Shown here: piece after piece, positions 34,601-48,819 of the stretch | Layout of the letters: every line of letters starts with the position of its first letter | How positions within the stretch are numbered: position 1 is the stretch's first letter | NCBI GenBank assembly: GCA_021904315.1 | Contig: CM038917.1 | Span: 4,324,041 to 4,388,040, forward strand | Direction of reading: 5' to 3' | Source of the DNA: Sphagnum magellanicum | Taxonomy: Eukaryota > Streptophyta > Sphagnopsida > Sphagnales > Sphagnaceae | Length of the DNA stretch: 64,000 bases | Made by a program: the position numbers and the translations under genes | Notes under the pieces: model-generated | What the model was told of the DNA's origin: nothing | Database searches by the model: none | Seen by the model: the letters and a program-made list of their open reading frames with translations, nothing else

Positions 34601-37224
34601 TGTGTTTGGATGGATATCCATCATGTAATGGTTATGGCATTTTGTAATTCATTGTGATGAACTATGAAAGTTGTGTCTTCCATGGATCATCATACAAGTT
34701 GACATTTAAATTAAATAGAATTTTTTTTCTAATTTAAAATATTTTCAATTTGAAGGCTTTTTAATAGGGTACATACCATATTGAATGTCTTTGTTTTGTT
34801 TCATATACTCTGTGAGGATAACACTATTTGGTTTAATGTAATTTTCCCAAATGCTTTTCCATATGACTTTGATTTGAAATAATTTTGTGAACACAAAAAT
34901 CAATTGAATGTTTGCTAAATATAACAATACATGACATTAATTAATGGAGATTGAAAAAAATATCCCATGAACATTATGTTAATTCCTCTAAATGGGAAAT
35001 ATTAAATTTTAATTTTTGCTATTTTAGATGTCTTGTGGCAAATAGAGTTCAACCTACCATTAATATTTCATTAATAATGATGAATTGGAATTGGGCTGTA
35101 TTTTATGATTGAATTGGGTTTGCTTATATTGAAATTGTGTTGAGAATCTCAATAAAGAATGGATCATTGTTCCATTTATTAATAAGGTTACATTTACAAT
35201 GTATGCTCCAACTCAAAGTTTTTTTTTATTTATTATTTTCATAAAATAATCTTGGACAACTCTAATTATTTTTTATTTAACTTTTGCTAATGCATGCAAC
35301 TCCTCTTACATATTGCAACAATTGCATATTTGTTGTACTTCCAATGATTTTTTTGAATGAAAAAGCTTGTAAATTATTTTCTTTTTCTTTTGTCATGTCT
35401 TTAATGGATAATGGAAAATAAATATTTTTTGATCAATGAAGGTTATAATTTTCCTACTTTTCAATATCATATGATTGCATGTCATTAAATGGCAAGTGGT
35501 GCAATTTAGTTTCTGAATTTTGATTTACATTTGCAAGGTGAAAATTATTTAAGGTGTACCACCAAGGACAAAAAAGGCCTAATATTTACTACAATATATT
35601 TTTCCTTTATATTTTGATCTCTATCAAAACTAATGAATCAAAATGTGTCAAATATTTCGTAAATACCATATTTTGGACCATTACAATCTTAGATTCCATC
35701 ATAATCATCCATAAATGTGTTTTTACATGATAGAAAAGGACTATGTAAAAAATACAGAAGATGGTGACATTATGTCATGATTTTGATACACCTTAAAAAA
35801 AATTGGACCCTACACGGGTCTTGTTTGAATATGGATGTGAAAGTTTTAACATTATTATATTAGGGTTTGGCCACATTCATTAAAATGGACATGATACACC
35901 CATTTTGTGTTGGGCATCATGTCATCATCCATCTTAATGCATTGGTTTTGTCCATCAAGATGAATTCCAAAAAAAAAAAAAAAAAATACTAAGGCTACCC
36001 ATGGATGCATGGTGATCCAAAATGAATTTAGTTGTCGTAGTTACAATAATTGAAAGTTTTCAATCATCAAACCTATGAAAACTAAAACTTGTTGGTCACC
36101 ATTTTTAGGGCAACTAAATATTTTTGGTCACCATTTATGTGGCGACCAAATCATTTCAATCACCAAATTGTGTTGGGTAATAAAAATTATAACATGCATT
36201 CCAATCCACTTTTTCTTTGGAAGCATGTGGGTTTTGCGTTGTTTAACAAGTAATGAATACCATATACCTTGGAAAAGAAAGGTGAAACTTTTATGAGTGT
36301 TTGAAGTTTTAAATTGTCCTATATTGAATTTGCAATTAGTGTTGAATTTCATTTTGTAGCCCTCAAGTTGGAATCTAACCGTATTATATATATTAATCCC
36401 TTAATCAAATATACATTTGTTTTGTATATTCGATCGACAATAGGTGAAACATGTGGGATCCATAGTATTTGATGACCTTGGACAAGTCAAAGAAGGTGGA
36501 CTATAAGTTTTACAACACTTAGTCATCCCATACCACAAATATAATTTTTTTTTCCATTTGGGTTATCAATATGATGATAGTGGGTGAGCTGGTGTTGCAA
36601 TATGTTCAAAGGCACATGCACAAATGAAAGCATTATTTACTAGTTGTGGGGGAATTATCCTTTGACCACTAGGCAACATGTTTATAATAGCCCCTAACAG
36701 GTCCCTAGAAAATGTGGCCATTGAAACACCAAACCCCTTAGTGGAGGGAAAATATATTTCAAGGTTTCAAGTGGAAGGGGTTCAAATTTCCACCCCACAT
36801 ACAAATAACACAAAAGGTTTTAATAGATCCACAAATAATGGCACTTGATTTTTCCAACATGTTTCATTATTAGGATTAAACTCAACCAAAAAACAAAAGT
36901 TGGACAAAAAGCAAGCAAAAACATTTATCAAGCAAACATCACTTTCAATGTTGTGTGACACTGAGTGTTCATAGAAGCTATGAAAGCAACCTTCAAATCT
37001 TGAACCTACTACAAACCACCATCATTCTAAAAATTATTATTCGAACAAATTATTACAAAAGCAAAATGGACAACTTTTGTTAACACATTGCATGGCACCT
37101 ATCATCACATTATCAAATCATGATCAATCATGACATGGGATTATGAGAGAGCAAATGCCATATATTTGTTAGGTGAGGAAAATAGAATATATCATATGGA
37201 TATTGCTAAATTACCAAAGGACTT

Positions 37225-37560
37225 GTTGTATAAAAGCATCCCCATGACCTACATCATGAATGAATGTGTCATGAACGAGGAGCAAGTGTTCATAACCTAG
37301 GATCACAATGGTGTCAATGTCAAATATCTCCCATGCATGTTTGAAGGCCTATATATTTTAAATGTCATGAATATGCTTGAAAAATTGTTATACAAGGATA
37401 TCCCCATCACCTTTTATGTCATGGATGAAGAGCAAATGTTCATAGCCTAGGATCACAATGGTGTCAATGTCAAATATCTCCCATGCATGTTTGAAAGCAC
37501 ATATATTTTGAATGTCACGAATATATTTGAAAATTTGTTGTACAAGGACATCCCCAAGGA
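37225..37560. repeat. 150-bp tandem duplication
   Basis: The phrase CCTAGGATCACAATGGTGTC and its continuation through CAAATATCTCCCATGCATGT recurs exactly 150 bp apart (37,301 and 37,451 for GATCACAATG). Flanking text (TTGTTGTATAAAAGCATCCCCATGACC, shortened here by variation) appears a third time in part. Because 150 is divisible by three, the minus-strand frame stays open across both copies, giving repeats of the type HAWEIFDIDTIVILGYEHLL. No family was recognised. Confidence 0.8.
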
Positions 37561-40379
37561 ACTTCATGTTTATGACACACGTGATTACTTCAGCACAATA
37601 TGACCATTGAAACAATGTCAATAATAAAACACATAATTTTTTTATGAATGTACAAATACACATTTCTATAAATAAAGGATAGTGGTATCCTCACATGTTA
37701 AACAAGTGAACCATGATTTTATTTTTCAATTTTTTCTTACTTGAAAACTTGTAAAATCAATTTGAATGATTTTTCAAAAACATAAACCATGTTCTATATG
37801 TTGAGAAAGTATCCCATCCCCTCTTCAAAAGAAGGAGGAAAAAAACCCTAAAAAAATAATTAAATAGTAATAATAAATAAAGAAGACAAAGGAAGAAAAG
37901 GAAATAGAAAAGAAAAATTAAAGGGGGGTGGCGGTGGAGATAATGAAGAAAAAAATTCCACGCATACTATGTTAGAACATTTTGTGTGAATATCAATTAC
38001 ATATCAACTAAAGGGGAAAAAACAGAAGGAGAAAAAAGAAGAAGAAGAGTAAGGAAAAAAGGGGGGGAAGAAAGAAGTGGATGGAAGAATGTCAACAAGG
38101 GAAAAAAAAGGGGGGGTAGGTGAAGAAAGAAAAAATAGATGGGAAAAAAAATAGGAAGAAGAAAATAAAGTGGGGGAGTGGAGGAGAATGCAAAAATATT
38201 TTTAAAAATTAAAAAAAATGGAGGGAGGGAAAAAATCAAGGAGAAAAAAAAGAAAAGGGGGAGGAAAAAACACACCTTTTAACAACCAAACCTAAATAAT
38301 CAAGTTTCAATTGTCGTCTAACAAGGTTTAGCGATCAAATTTGGTCACTACCCCCCAATATTGATTGAATTTTATTCACATTGATCCAGTGGGAACCAAA
38401 TTTTGTTCACACTTGTCTAGTGGCAAATGAAGTTTTGATTCAAACTTGAAAATACATGAATAAAAAACAACAAAGTTTTGGATTCATTTTTGGCCTCGTA
38501 TTTCCCATTTGGGTTTTGTGTCTTTGGTTGCACATTCATAACCTTTACATAAAACCTTGGGTGAGCTAAGGTGGGTGAAACTTGGATTGGGGGGGGGAAC
38601 GCACTAAACCCTAACCTCTCAAAACTTTAATTGTTCATAACAATTAATGCTTGGAAAATCTTTGAGTTTTCTACTAACCTTAAACCTTTAGCAATGTCAT
38701 CCATGCAACCATTGGGGGGAAATTTGATTTTAACCCCCCAAACCATTTTTCTCTAACATTTGGCGATTGCATGCAAGGCCTTGTAATGACCTATTGCCCA
38801 ACATGCAAAAATGAAAATCATCAAAAATATTTGAAAGTGACAACAATGCATTGACCCAATGTCAAAAGTGATAAAGGCTTATGAACCATGATCCCAAAAA
38901 AATTACCATGCAACAATTCCAAAAAATTGTCTTGGATTTTTTCAACCAGCATTCAATGGCTTAATTTGAAATCACTTTTGCGAACAAACAAGAATCTAAC
39001 ATAAACAAATACAAACAGGTCATGGAAAATTAATTTTTCGTGGAACCAAAAGATTCCCAAAATATATAAAGTTGTTAAATTCAATTGGGTTTTTGGAATG
39101 ACTTGATTGCAAGCTCTCAAATGTGACACAATGGTTTGAAATATTTTATCCATAAAAAGACAAATCACATTAGACTGTGAAAGTGACAGAGTTGTGAGAT
39201 AAAGTGGCATGGTGGCCAAATTCAACAAAAAGATTTCAAAAAAGAAGGCAAAGTTGGCATTGTGGATGGAGAAAAGGTTCAAAACCTTCTTTCCAGAGCT
39301 AGAAACCAAAGTGCTTTGTGGATTCCAAACCACAACAATTGTGCAACCTTTGTCGAGTGGGGGTAATTAGGGTGGTTATGGTGTGGTGTGCAAGGTGCAA
39401 ATTGAAAGGTTTGATCACATCTTAAACACCACTAAATTAATGGGAAAATACCAAAAACAAATGATAAATGAGAAATGCACAATCAATGTTTAGTAAACAT
39501 GTTAACTTGCCCATATGAATATTTAAATGTCATCAAACTCTTAGCCATCCAATTAAACATCATGAAAGCTTACACATTGTAGTGGAATGGGGGCACGTTT
39601 TGAAAAATGTTGGATTATAACAAAAAATATTCACCCATTCTAGACAATCGAATGTTGTTGTGGCAAAAAGGCCAAATATGGAAGGGCAAATATGACTTGT
39701 CACCTTTAAGCAAAATCATGTGAAACTAGCATTGGCATTCATGAACATTATGAATGTGGTACACCAATCTAAAATTTTATAGATGATTCATCAAAGGATA
39801 ATATCATGTTGCATTTTTCGACAAATAAATCAGATGTTGTTTACATTGGCGTGTGTGATTGAAATGAAGCCACATGCCTGCAAAAGGTGACCCCATTTTT
39901 CTATGTGTTTGCTAGGGAACAAAATCTCATCAATGTGAGAAACGTGCATTGGTGGGTGGCCCCAAAATTAATTATTGTTCATGGTGAATTAGGAACTCCA
40001 AAATTCCCTTCAACAAATAGCCAAACAAAACCAAACAACTTTGAAGTTTAAAGCATATTTGGTGGGCAAGTTTGCAAATGTGATATAGGCTAAAGATTGG
40101 GATGTAGAATATTTCGTGGACAATTCAACCAAGATGTCATTTGACAAAGTGATCCGTAACATGTCGAGCCAAATCCAAAGGCACAATGAACCATTCAACA
40201 TGTTATGGACATGTTGATGGGGGCTTCCATACAACTAGACTCCACTTGAAAATGTTATAAAAGGCAATCATAGTTTGTTTATATATAATTTTTTTGGACA
40301 AAGAAAATGAAATTTGGCCCCAAAAAAACATTGGATGAAAACCCTTAGACCCATTTTTGTCCATCGTCAGTCATTGTGT

Positions 40380-40700
40380 GGAGAATGAAAATGTTGGCAA
40401 TTAGAAAAAATTTACTAATGACTAAAATCTTGGCGACAAAAAAATCTATGGTGATTGAAAAAGGTGGCAATTGGAAATGTTAGCAACTCAAACTTTTGCA
40501 ATAGAAAAATCTATGACAATTGAAAAAAATGATGATAAAAAAATTTGTGGCAATAAAAGAATTTGAGGTGACCAAAAAGGTGGCAACTGAAACTTTAGTG
40601 ATGGAAAATTCCTGGCAATCAAAAGAGGTGACAACCAAAAAAGGTGGTGACCAAAAACTCCTAATTATGGCAACTGAAAGCCCATTTGAGTCACCACAAG
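40380..40700. repeat. Degenerate short-motif repeat (GGTGACCAAAA type)
   Basis: About fifteen variants of an 11-18-bp phrase, such as GGCAACTGAAA, GGTGACCAAAA, GGCAATTGGAA and GGTGATTGAAAA, follow one another. Related text on the other strand (TTGGTCACCATTTT) occurs near 36,090 and 36,126. The 62-codon frame across it is a by-product. Confidence 0.6.
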
Positions 40701-41412
40701 GTGTATGACAACCAAAATGGGTTTAATTTCAATTGCGTTAATTATCGTTGAGCAACCCAATATGGGTTTTGACCTAGGTTGACCTATGTGGACATTATCC
40801 TAATTGATGTTGGGTTGTGTCTGAAATGGACACGTTGTGTCATGACAAACATTTGGACCCTAGGTTTAGCATTTGAAGAAGTTTTAAATCTTGATTCCAT
40901 GGTTTGATAAAGTTTGAAGTGTAACGATGAAAATCATATTGTGAAATTTGATGTTTCAATCCTATCCTTTTTTTTCCCATTATTTTTAAATGTTTTGTCA
41001 TTTCAACTACATAGGTCTTAATGTTTGTGTTACATAACAAATATTTTATTTCTATTTGATCAAGCTAAGCTTGATATATATATGTTGGTTCATTCTTTAC
41101 GGTATGAATGTTTTGTTGGAGTCCAATTTCATCCTAGTAAAAAAATGCATTGTTGGTTTTTCTTTCAATGTTTCTTTATCAAATTCAATTTGTTTTGAAT
41201 CTACTGTCAATAATTTATTTGCATCTTTTGATTCTTTGCATTTGTGCAATATATATATATATACAAAATTGAAAAATGTTAAATACAATTTGTCTAATGT
41301 TATTTCCCATGATACAATGAAATCTTTTTTTATATCAAGAACAATACACCATGCCATAAATAAAATTCAAATTGTTTAATCATAGTTTTCTAAATTGTTC
41401 TTTTGTGATGGT

Positions 41413-41567
41413 ATTGTTTAACTTTGTAAAACTAATATGTTTGATATTTTATATTCAAAAAGATTGTGGACGTTGGATCAAAGATAATATTGTGTAACTT
41501 TGTTAAACTAATATTTTCAATATTTTATATTCAAAAAGGTTGTGGGTGTTGGATCGAAGGTGTTCCT
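41413..41567. repeat. 76-bp tandem duplication
   Basis: Two units starting TTGTTTAACTTTGTAAAACT (41,414) and TTGTGTAACTTTGTTAAACT (41,490) share TTTTATATTCAAAAAG and TTGTGGACGTTGGATCAAAG with several substitutions. Confidence 0.8.
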
Positions 41568-43213
41568 TGTGAGGTCTATAACAACAAGTGTTGATTTTAT
41601 TTATTGTATTGCAGAATTCATATGGAGATAGAAATCCATATGGTCCATGAAATCTTGATGATTTGAACCAATGACCAAATTAGAACCTTCTTCCCCATGT
41701 TTTTACATTGGTTAGATTGTAGCTAGAATCCTTAAAATATAACTACCCAAATTACACAATTCTACCTATTCAAATCTTTGAGACATATAGACATAATGTG
41801 TGTATATAAATCCTTAGATGCTTATACATGTGATTATATACTTTTTTATACAAAAAAATAATATATTTTTCATATGTTTCATTTTCAAATATGATAAAAC
41901 AATATTCCAAAAAACACACACACACACACACACACACATCTAATGATAACAAAGTTGATTGATTAGATATAAACTATCTATTTTCTTACAACGACAAGTT
42001 TTATTTTCCAAATAATTGCATACATGTTTTATCACATTGAGGACGCTTGATCTGAAAGCCAAAAAGCTTAGTTATCCCAGTTTCCAGATACTTAACCTTA
42101 GAAAAACCCACCCACATGGTTCTTTGGAACCCACCCCCGCACCCAACAAAATCAACAGAGTTGGTACATATAACTTACTAACTCTGAGCAAGATTGCATT
42201 GAATGAAGAGAGTTGCATACAGGGAATTTGATTGAACATCAGAAGACGGGGATTTCACAAAACTAAAGTCTTCCATTGTATGATTCTATGAGCAAATTCC
42301 TACAGGGAATTCACATGTAAGCTTCCTCAGCTACCACTAGGCGCTACCTACTCTAGCTGACCTGATCATTATAGTGGTCATTGTGTCACCCAGTGTGTTA
42401 GAAAACTGACCTGTGAAAGGAGCCAGTACGTATTGTATGGTCGAAGGTGTTGTCACGATTAGTTGATGGACCAAGTGACTGCCTGTGTTGCAATAGCCAA
42501 TCTCTTGCCATGTAAACCAATTGCCATTGACCACTGAAGGTACTGCAGCTTGTGCTATCCTTCAACATTCGTGAGACATTCCGAAGCTGGCTTCACAGCT
42601 CCTCGCTGATGCTCCTCTGGTTCCAGTCAATTTCTTTTAACAACCTGCATGCATTGTTTGACACCATCCTCCAACCCATCTATCTGCCTCTGACACGTAA
42701 GCTTCTTACCAGAAGGATTTTCCCTTTGAACCTTAAAACTTCCCTGCTTCCAAACCAACAGTAAGCTCAAAATACTTTTGAGGTTTTGACTGCAAATTGC
42801 ATTTATTTTCCTCTTTTCTGTCAACTTGCAATAAGTTTGTCTACAGAGCCTGCAGCTCTCCGAACTTGGGCTCAATGTCATGGAGTGCGACAGTTGCTTC
42901 TGAAATTGTAACTACTTGTGAAGGCTCCTTGCAATAAAAAAATTCTCCTTCTGTTGAGGTGAAAAAGGAGCAGGCCTCTAAACTGGAAAGGCACCTCTTT
43001 GGGGCATAGAAACCATCTTCTGAAATCTAGCTACATGTTGTGGGTGTAAGAGCTACCTGAAAAATTGGAACTTCCCAGTGTGGAAAAACATGCCCTTAAA
43101 AAGTAAAACAACTCTTCTGGACGAAAAAACAAAAAAACAAAAAAACAACTTCCAAAGCCTTTGCATTGTTATGCATCATAACAGCAGCCTGCAGCTCAAG
43201 AGAATGAAAATCC

Positions 43214-46200
43214 CTAACTACCCTCCTCCTGTGATTCTCGAAGGACATCAGTGAGAATGTCTTCAGGAGCTGGTACTCCAACATCCTCCATTTCTGTGAT
43301 GATGTTGATAGCTGCATCTTTCTCCCCCAGCCTCAAACACAGGCTCACAGCATCGGAATACAACTTGCTGCAGTTTGGCACAACATTCTCAGCATCAATC
43401 AAACTTGTCTGTACCCAGAAAAAGACACCGCATGGCATCTACCACATTTACTCAAAAGTTAAAAGAGCTGGATGAGGGTGGTGGTTCTACCTGCCAAATA
43501 CATAGCCAAGCTTGTGTGAGTGTTGAAGAAGTGAGATAATGGCTTCAGGCCATGGAGTTCGCATGGCTGCACGGACTAGCGTCCCACAGTCTCCAATTGT
43601 TGGAACTTCTCCAAGCTCTTGCACCTGTTTACAAACAAAAAACCCTCCATTAGGATAGGTCACAAAGACATATGTGATATATGCACGTGTATAGTCTCCT
43701 GAACAGGCTGCTACATGACATCTTTTTGTCATTCCTGCAGTAAGCTGCCTAATGGGTATGCAAAAGACAGATGACCTTGAACATGATTTCGATACCAAGT
43801 TGCACTTCCTTCTCCTGGGACCATTCCTCAGGCTCCAGCTCCCGCAGTTCACGTTCCCATGTCCAGCCCCACACATCTGCTATCGTATACAGCTCTGCCA
43901 CATCAAATCGTTTCTCTGACTTCAACATTTCAATCTTCTCCTCCAGAGATAGCCCCAGCCACTGCCCTTCCCTCCTCTCTGGATCCTTCATTTCCTGCTT
44001 GCATGTGGCACAAGAAAAATCCATAAACTTAGATCAAAACCATCTGGTGAAAAATCCTACTGAAATATGTCAAGTCCTGTATTCAAACATATATAGATCC
44101 ACTCATTGGCAATATGAAGATCCACTCTAATGCAAGTAACCCTGATGAAACTGCCATGCAACAGTATTTGTCATCGAACAAACCACAGTGTGTGAATTCC
44201 ACGTACCACTTTCTCTGGGAAATCCTTCTTGTTCTTCAAGAGCTGCATGGCAAGCATTCCAGGGGGCTCTGTCTCCTCAATCTCACCACCATCTTCCACT
44301 AAATAGTCTGCCTCCTCTCCTGCCTCAACATCCTCATCCTCGTCTTCTTCTTCTTCTTCATCTGTGAAGGCATCTTCATCTGTGTCCAATGAAGCCTTTA
44401 TGATATCACTTTCAGTAATGTCTCCTTCCGTCAAATCCTCTCCTGTGAACCTCTTTCTCCAGAACTCTGAGTTCTCATTTTTAAGGTTCAATCTCTCCAT
44501 AAACACATCCAAATCGTCATCATTTGTCTGGAAGTGAGCAAACAACAAGCAGTTTCCTACATCAGAATAGTGCATGATGCATATGTAGATGCTAAAAGCA
44601 GGAGGAAGGATTAGAGATAAATCACGAAAATGACATAGTTAGTAAAGACAAAACATACCTCTTCAATTTCTTCCTCAGAAGGTGGAACCCAGAGGGGTCG
44701 ACCTCGGGCCCTGTTGATGCGCCGAGCCTTTTGCACCCGCTGATACAAGACTGGTCGGGTGCCTTCTGTAGGAAGGCCTTGAGCCTCCAATTCCTCCTTT
44801 AGCTCTATTACAAGCATCTTGCTTGCTGCCTTTGGCTTCTTCACTTGAAAATTTGAGTCCCCTAGGGTTTCTCTCACCAGTCTGAAAAAGCAACAAGAAT
44901 CAGACTGAGAATCAGACTGCGAATTCAGACAAAGATATATCATGACCACCACCTCTCCAACATTTTCATCAGCACCCTGCCTGAAGAAGCCAGTAGAGAA
45001 GGAGGGCCCATCACCTGTCCACTACCCGCTTTACATCGGCATCAGTTGCACCATGACCTAATGCAGATGCACCTTCCATGCGCAATTTCCGAATAAGCCT
45101 TAAATTGTAGCGCCGGCGCATTTGTGTTAGAAAGCCCTTATATGACACTTCCACTGGGACTGCATAAGCAAATCCATCATCATCTGGATTCAAAGCTCGT
45201 GACCCATCAGCTGATGCACTCCATCTCCTTCGTGTCCCTGATATGCCTCCCTCTGCAATAAACCTGCCAATACATGCATCAACTAACAGACATCAGGACA
45301 AATTCAGACTACAGAGTCTGTCACAGATGTTGCAATTAAATGGGTCCGTGAAGTACGTTTTGTCAGGCCTTAGCTCACCTCACAGCATAGTCAACCTCAT
45401 AACCTAGGTCTGCCTCCTGCTGCAAGGGCTCAATCCAAGAGCTGACCAATGTACGGCCCTTCCTGTTTATCAGCATTGCCCTTTTGGGAATTGGTTGGTT
45501 GTCCCTGACCATGGCTTCCAAAGTCTCCAACAACTGTGACGCTCTTCCTGCACAAGGCAGATAGATAGATATTCACACCACATCTGAATACCACAAACTC
45601 AAGAGCACATGGCCCGGGCTTCATCACCAGCAATTGAAAAAAACATACAAGGCTCCAATTGTGATCAATGTGGCACATACCTTCTAAACAAAGAGCTCGG
45701 AGATAAAGAGAAAGCGGGTCACTCTCTCGACCATGGCCCTCACTGAACAGATAGCACATGGATCCAGGTATCCTGACCAGTGCTCTGAAATGGCGAACAG
45801 CCTCATTCACAAGGCCATATTTGGTGAAGCACTCAATCAGAAGCCTGCAAAATTAAAAAATGTCACTGTCACTGTCAAGCTTCATCACTGGAGAGGGGAT
45901 TCACATGATAATGTATGTATCCACAATGCACATGTTATTTCATCCTGTAAATTGTGCTGCAACCTACCATGTGAGCTGACAAAACAAAAAGCTGCATGAG
46001 GGCATTGCTCATACTTACGCATAGGTCTTCATGTTTGGTTGAACACGTTTGTGATCTTCAATCATCTCCCCCAGCAAGTCTACTACCTCTTGCAACCTAC
46101 AATCCACTCAAGCAACTTCTTGTAAGACACATAAATGTACATAAAATGAAGCACTTTCACATCATGAAAATCAAAAAAACATTGAGGAGCTGAGATTGGA

Positions 46201-48674
46201 ATCATAAGAGGAGGGGTGTAGGCCTGAACCTGTCACCAAACTTGTGGCGGGTGTGAGCCTGCAACAGCCAGTTGTATGACTCCGTGTCGGGCTTCATCTC
46301 CTCTATAAGACCAAATGAGAAACAACGTGAGCAGCCCTCAGACTGCTTCAATAAAAAGGAAAGCTACAGGAGGTAATAAGGCACTTGGAAGCAAAAAAGA
46401 GATGTGCAAGAAAACACACACCTCTGCCATACTGCATCGTTTCAAAAGTCATGGCAGCAATGTCTGGCACACCTGCATTGGCCTGTTCACAAACCCAATC
46501 ACAAAAGAACTCACCAAACCATCAATACTGGAAACTAAATGTCAATCACATACGGAAAAGGTTTTTTGCAGCAATCACAAGGAAGGCTTCATTCAACCAG
46601 ATATCCCTTAATCATATCGAAAAAACTAAAAGACGGGAAGCATGTCTACCTGAGCCCTTAACAAGCAATTGTAATGGAAAGTTGTAGACATGCGACCAGC
46701 ATACTCCATTACACGAAGGATGTCAATGGCATTTTCATGATCACCAACTTTGCAGTTCTCATCTACCAACATATCATAAAGTTCATTTGTTCCTCGAAGC
46801 CCTCCATTTGCACCTCTGAGAAAAATTGAATTCGCCTCACTTCTGTAACCAGCTCTGAAAAGTTCCTCTGCTTCCAGCAATTGATATATGACACACCCAT
46901 GAATCAGTACCTATGTAGCAGAATCACCAAAGCGAATGCTGAAAACTTCTTCCGCAACTGTAAGAAAGACCAGTCTGAATGAACAAAATGATAAAAAAGA
47001 GGAGAGAGAGAGAGAAATTACCAACAAGTACAAGCCAAGCAACACGAGGATCATGGTTCAACTTTTCCATAGCTGCAAGAACCTCTTCTCCACGCTGTAA
47101 TTGACCCTTTGCACCAAACAACCGTGCCAGTGCCACCATTGTTTCAGGCAATGGTTTTACCCCTACTCCTACTTCCCGCCTCAAGGCTTGGAGCTGTATG
47201 CATTTCCCAACCACCCAACAATGTTTCCAGCAATGGCTTGCATCAGAGAATAACCACAATGAAGTTGTTGAGACACAACACATACACACCCAAATACCTA
47301 TCATGAGAGAACCCTCCTCCTCCACATGCACTTTCAAGGGTTGAATGATGAGGGCTGCTGAGATGGTGAGAGGAGGAGAACAACGGCAGCAGAACATACC
47401 CCGCCTTCAGTATCACCAGCACGTGTGTAGGCAACAATGAGACCATGGTAAGCACGAGGTCCAGCTTGTAAGCCAGCAATCTGCATCTCTGACATGGCCT
47501 CCTCAGCACCTGCAACATCCGAATTCCGTGCCCGCTCCATGATTGCTTCCAGAAACATGAACCGCAACTCCTTCTCCTCTCCTCCTCCTCCTCTGCTGAA
47601 TCTACTATCCCTTTTGCCATCCACCCTAATCCTGACATTCCCATTACTCTTGTCTTTGTGCTGAAGAAGAACCCTCCGACCAGCTGCTGCCGATGGCCTT
47701 GAAGAAGAAGAAGACATTCCATAGCCATCACCACTGACCACTTCAGCTTCTGACCCACTTCTGGAATCTCGAACCTCACCACCATCGCTAAACTCTACAT
47801 CCGTGCCTACTTCGCTAGGGCTAAAACCGCTACTAAACCCATTCGTCTCTGTGTCTGTGACATCCTCTTGTGTCGCAGTCTTTGAAGACTTCTTTCTTCG
47901 GGTACTAGTACGACCAGCATTGGGTCGAGGAGTTCTAGGTTTCCGAGTTCTACCACTGGTCCCAGTCTCATTGGTAACCAGAACTTCTGCTTCTGATGCT
48001 GCTTTTTCCTCTTGGAGCACTGCTGAAGTCTCTCTGCTGCTGAAACCATTGGTGGTGGCAGCAGTAGCGAAGTCGCGAAGTCCATTCTGCTCAAAACCTC
48101 CTGCTGATGACACCATCTCCTCCTGCTGCGTCTTGTTCTTGTTGTCCTCCAACCCAGTGCCAATCTCTTCTTCTTGCATCTCTGCTTGCACCACCACCAC
48201 ATTGTACATACACTGCCACCTACTGTTGCTGCCCATGTAGTAGCTTCTCCATCTCCTGGATTTCCTCGGACCCAACAACAAAGCAGTCACGTTGCCAGAA
48301 ATTGAAGAACAAGAAGAAGAACAAGAAGCAGCTACTTTCAATTCCCTGATAATTTCTCGCCTATCCAATTCTCTACAACCCCTTACAGCAGCAGCAGCAG
48401 CAGCAGCAGAAGCAATGACTCTTCTTCTCCTGCCATAGAAATTGCTTGTTGTAAGAAGCTCCATGCCACAACTACCACCACCACCACTACCATCCCAGAG
48501 TTTTCGCCTCTCCTGTTCTCTATCGCCCTTTGCAGCAACAACTGCTCTTGTCCTCCTGCTCCTGCTGCCACAGTAATTGGCTGTGAGCTCCAGCACCGAG
48601 GAGCAACTGCTGCTGCTGCTGCTGCTGAAACCTACAATTCCTGAACACTGCAAACACTGTGCAGCTGACGCCAT
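43214..48674 (-). CDS. PTAC3: Plastid transcriptionally active chromosome protein 3 (SAP-domain PPR)
   Basis: Fourteen exons in transcript order: 48674-47400, 47193-47022, 46867-46650, 46482-46422, 46302-46230, 46096-46019, 45844-45681, 45547-45379, 45263-45015, 44881-44659, 44527-44207, 43994-43776, 43624-43491, 43367-43214. Total 3,510 nt (1,169 aa), phases consistent. Plant pTAC3 is a DNA-binding part of the plastid-encoded RNA polymerase complex. Landmarks: PPR-like helical repeats from about 405 to 740 (PRAYHGLIVAYTRAGDTEG, PETMVALARLFGAKG, AGRMSTTFHYNCLLRAQ, MKPDTESYNWLLQAHTR). The SAP domain lies at about 839-875 (KAASKMLVIELKEELEAQG) with a basic QKARRINRARGRPLWVPP tail. An acidic block at about 895-1,000 follows, then YTIADVWGWTW at about 1,037-1,047. 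Exon 1 is long, low in complexity (Ser/Ala/Arg-rich) and starts MASAAQCLQCSG, consistent with a chloroplast transit peptide. It is longer than the flowering-plant protein, about 900 aa, mostly because of this N-terminal part. Confidence 0.96.
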
Positions 48675-48819
48675 TTTCTTTATCCCCAAAACCCCCCACC
48701 ACAAAGGTTCCCCACAACAATTCCGCGACAAATTCCCCCCCTTCCCTCCCCCCCACCCCACCCCACCTCGCGCGACAGATCCTCCTGCAACCCCTTCTGC
48801 TCCGTCTTCTTCGTCTTCG

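Larger units (their letters stand above)
31640..43213. other. Long AT-rich gene-free region
   Basis: About 11.5 kb without a supported gene. Local structures include a 150-bp duplication near 37.23-37.56 kb, purine-rich text at 37.83-38.27 kb and a short-motif repetitive stretch at 40.38-40.70 kb. A 76-bp tandem duplication lies at 41.41-41.57 kb and a (CA)n run near 41,918-41,938. A frame-like relic at 39.78-40.02 kb reads protein-like text broken by stops but matches nothing I know. No reverse transcriptase, integrase or transposase motif was recognised. Confidence 0.55.

Noticed and set aside
37997..38275. 92-codon Phe/Pro/Leu-rich minus-strand frame resembling a membrane protein
   Set aside because: It is the antisense of a purine-rich low-complexity tract; hydrophobicity follows from TTT/CCT codons alone.
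41056..41379. 107-codon AT-rich frame
   Set aside because: Both strands are open over the same stretch because of base composition; no motif seen.
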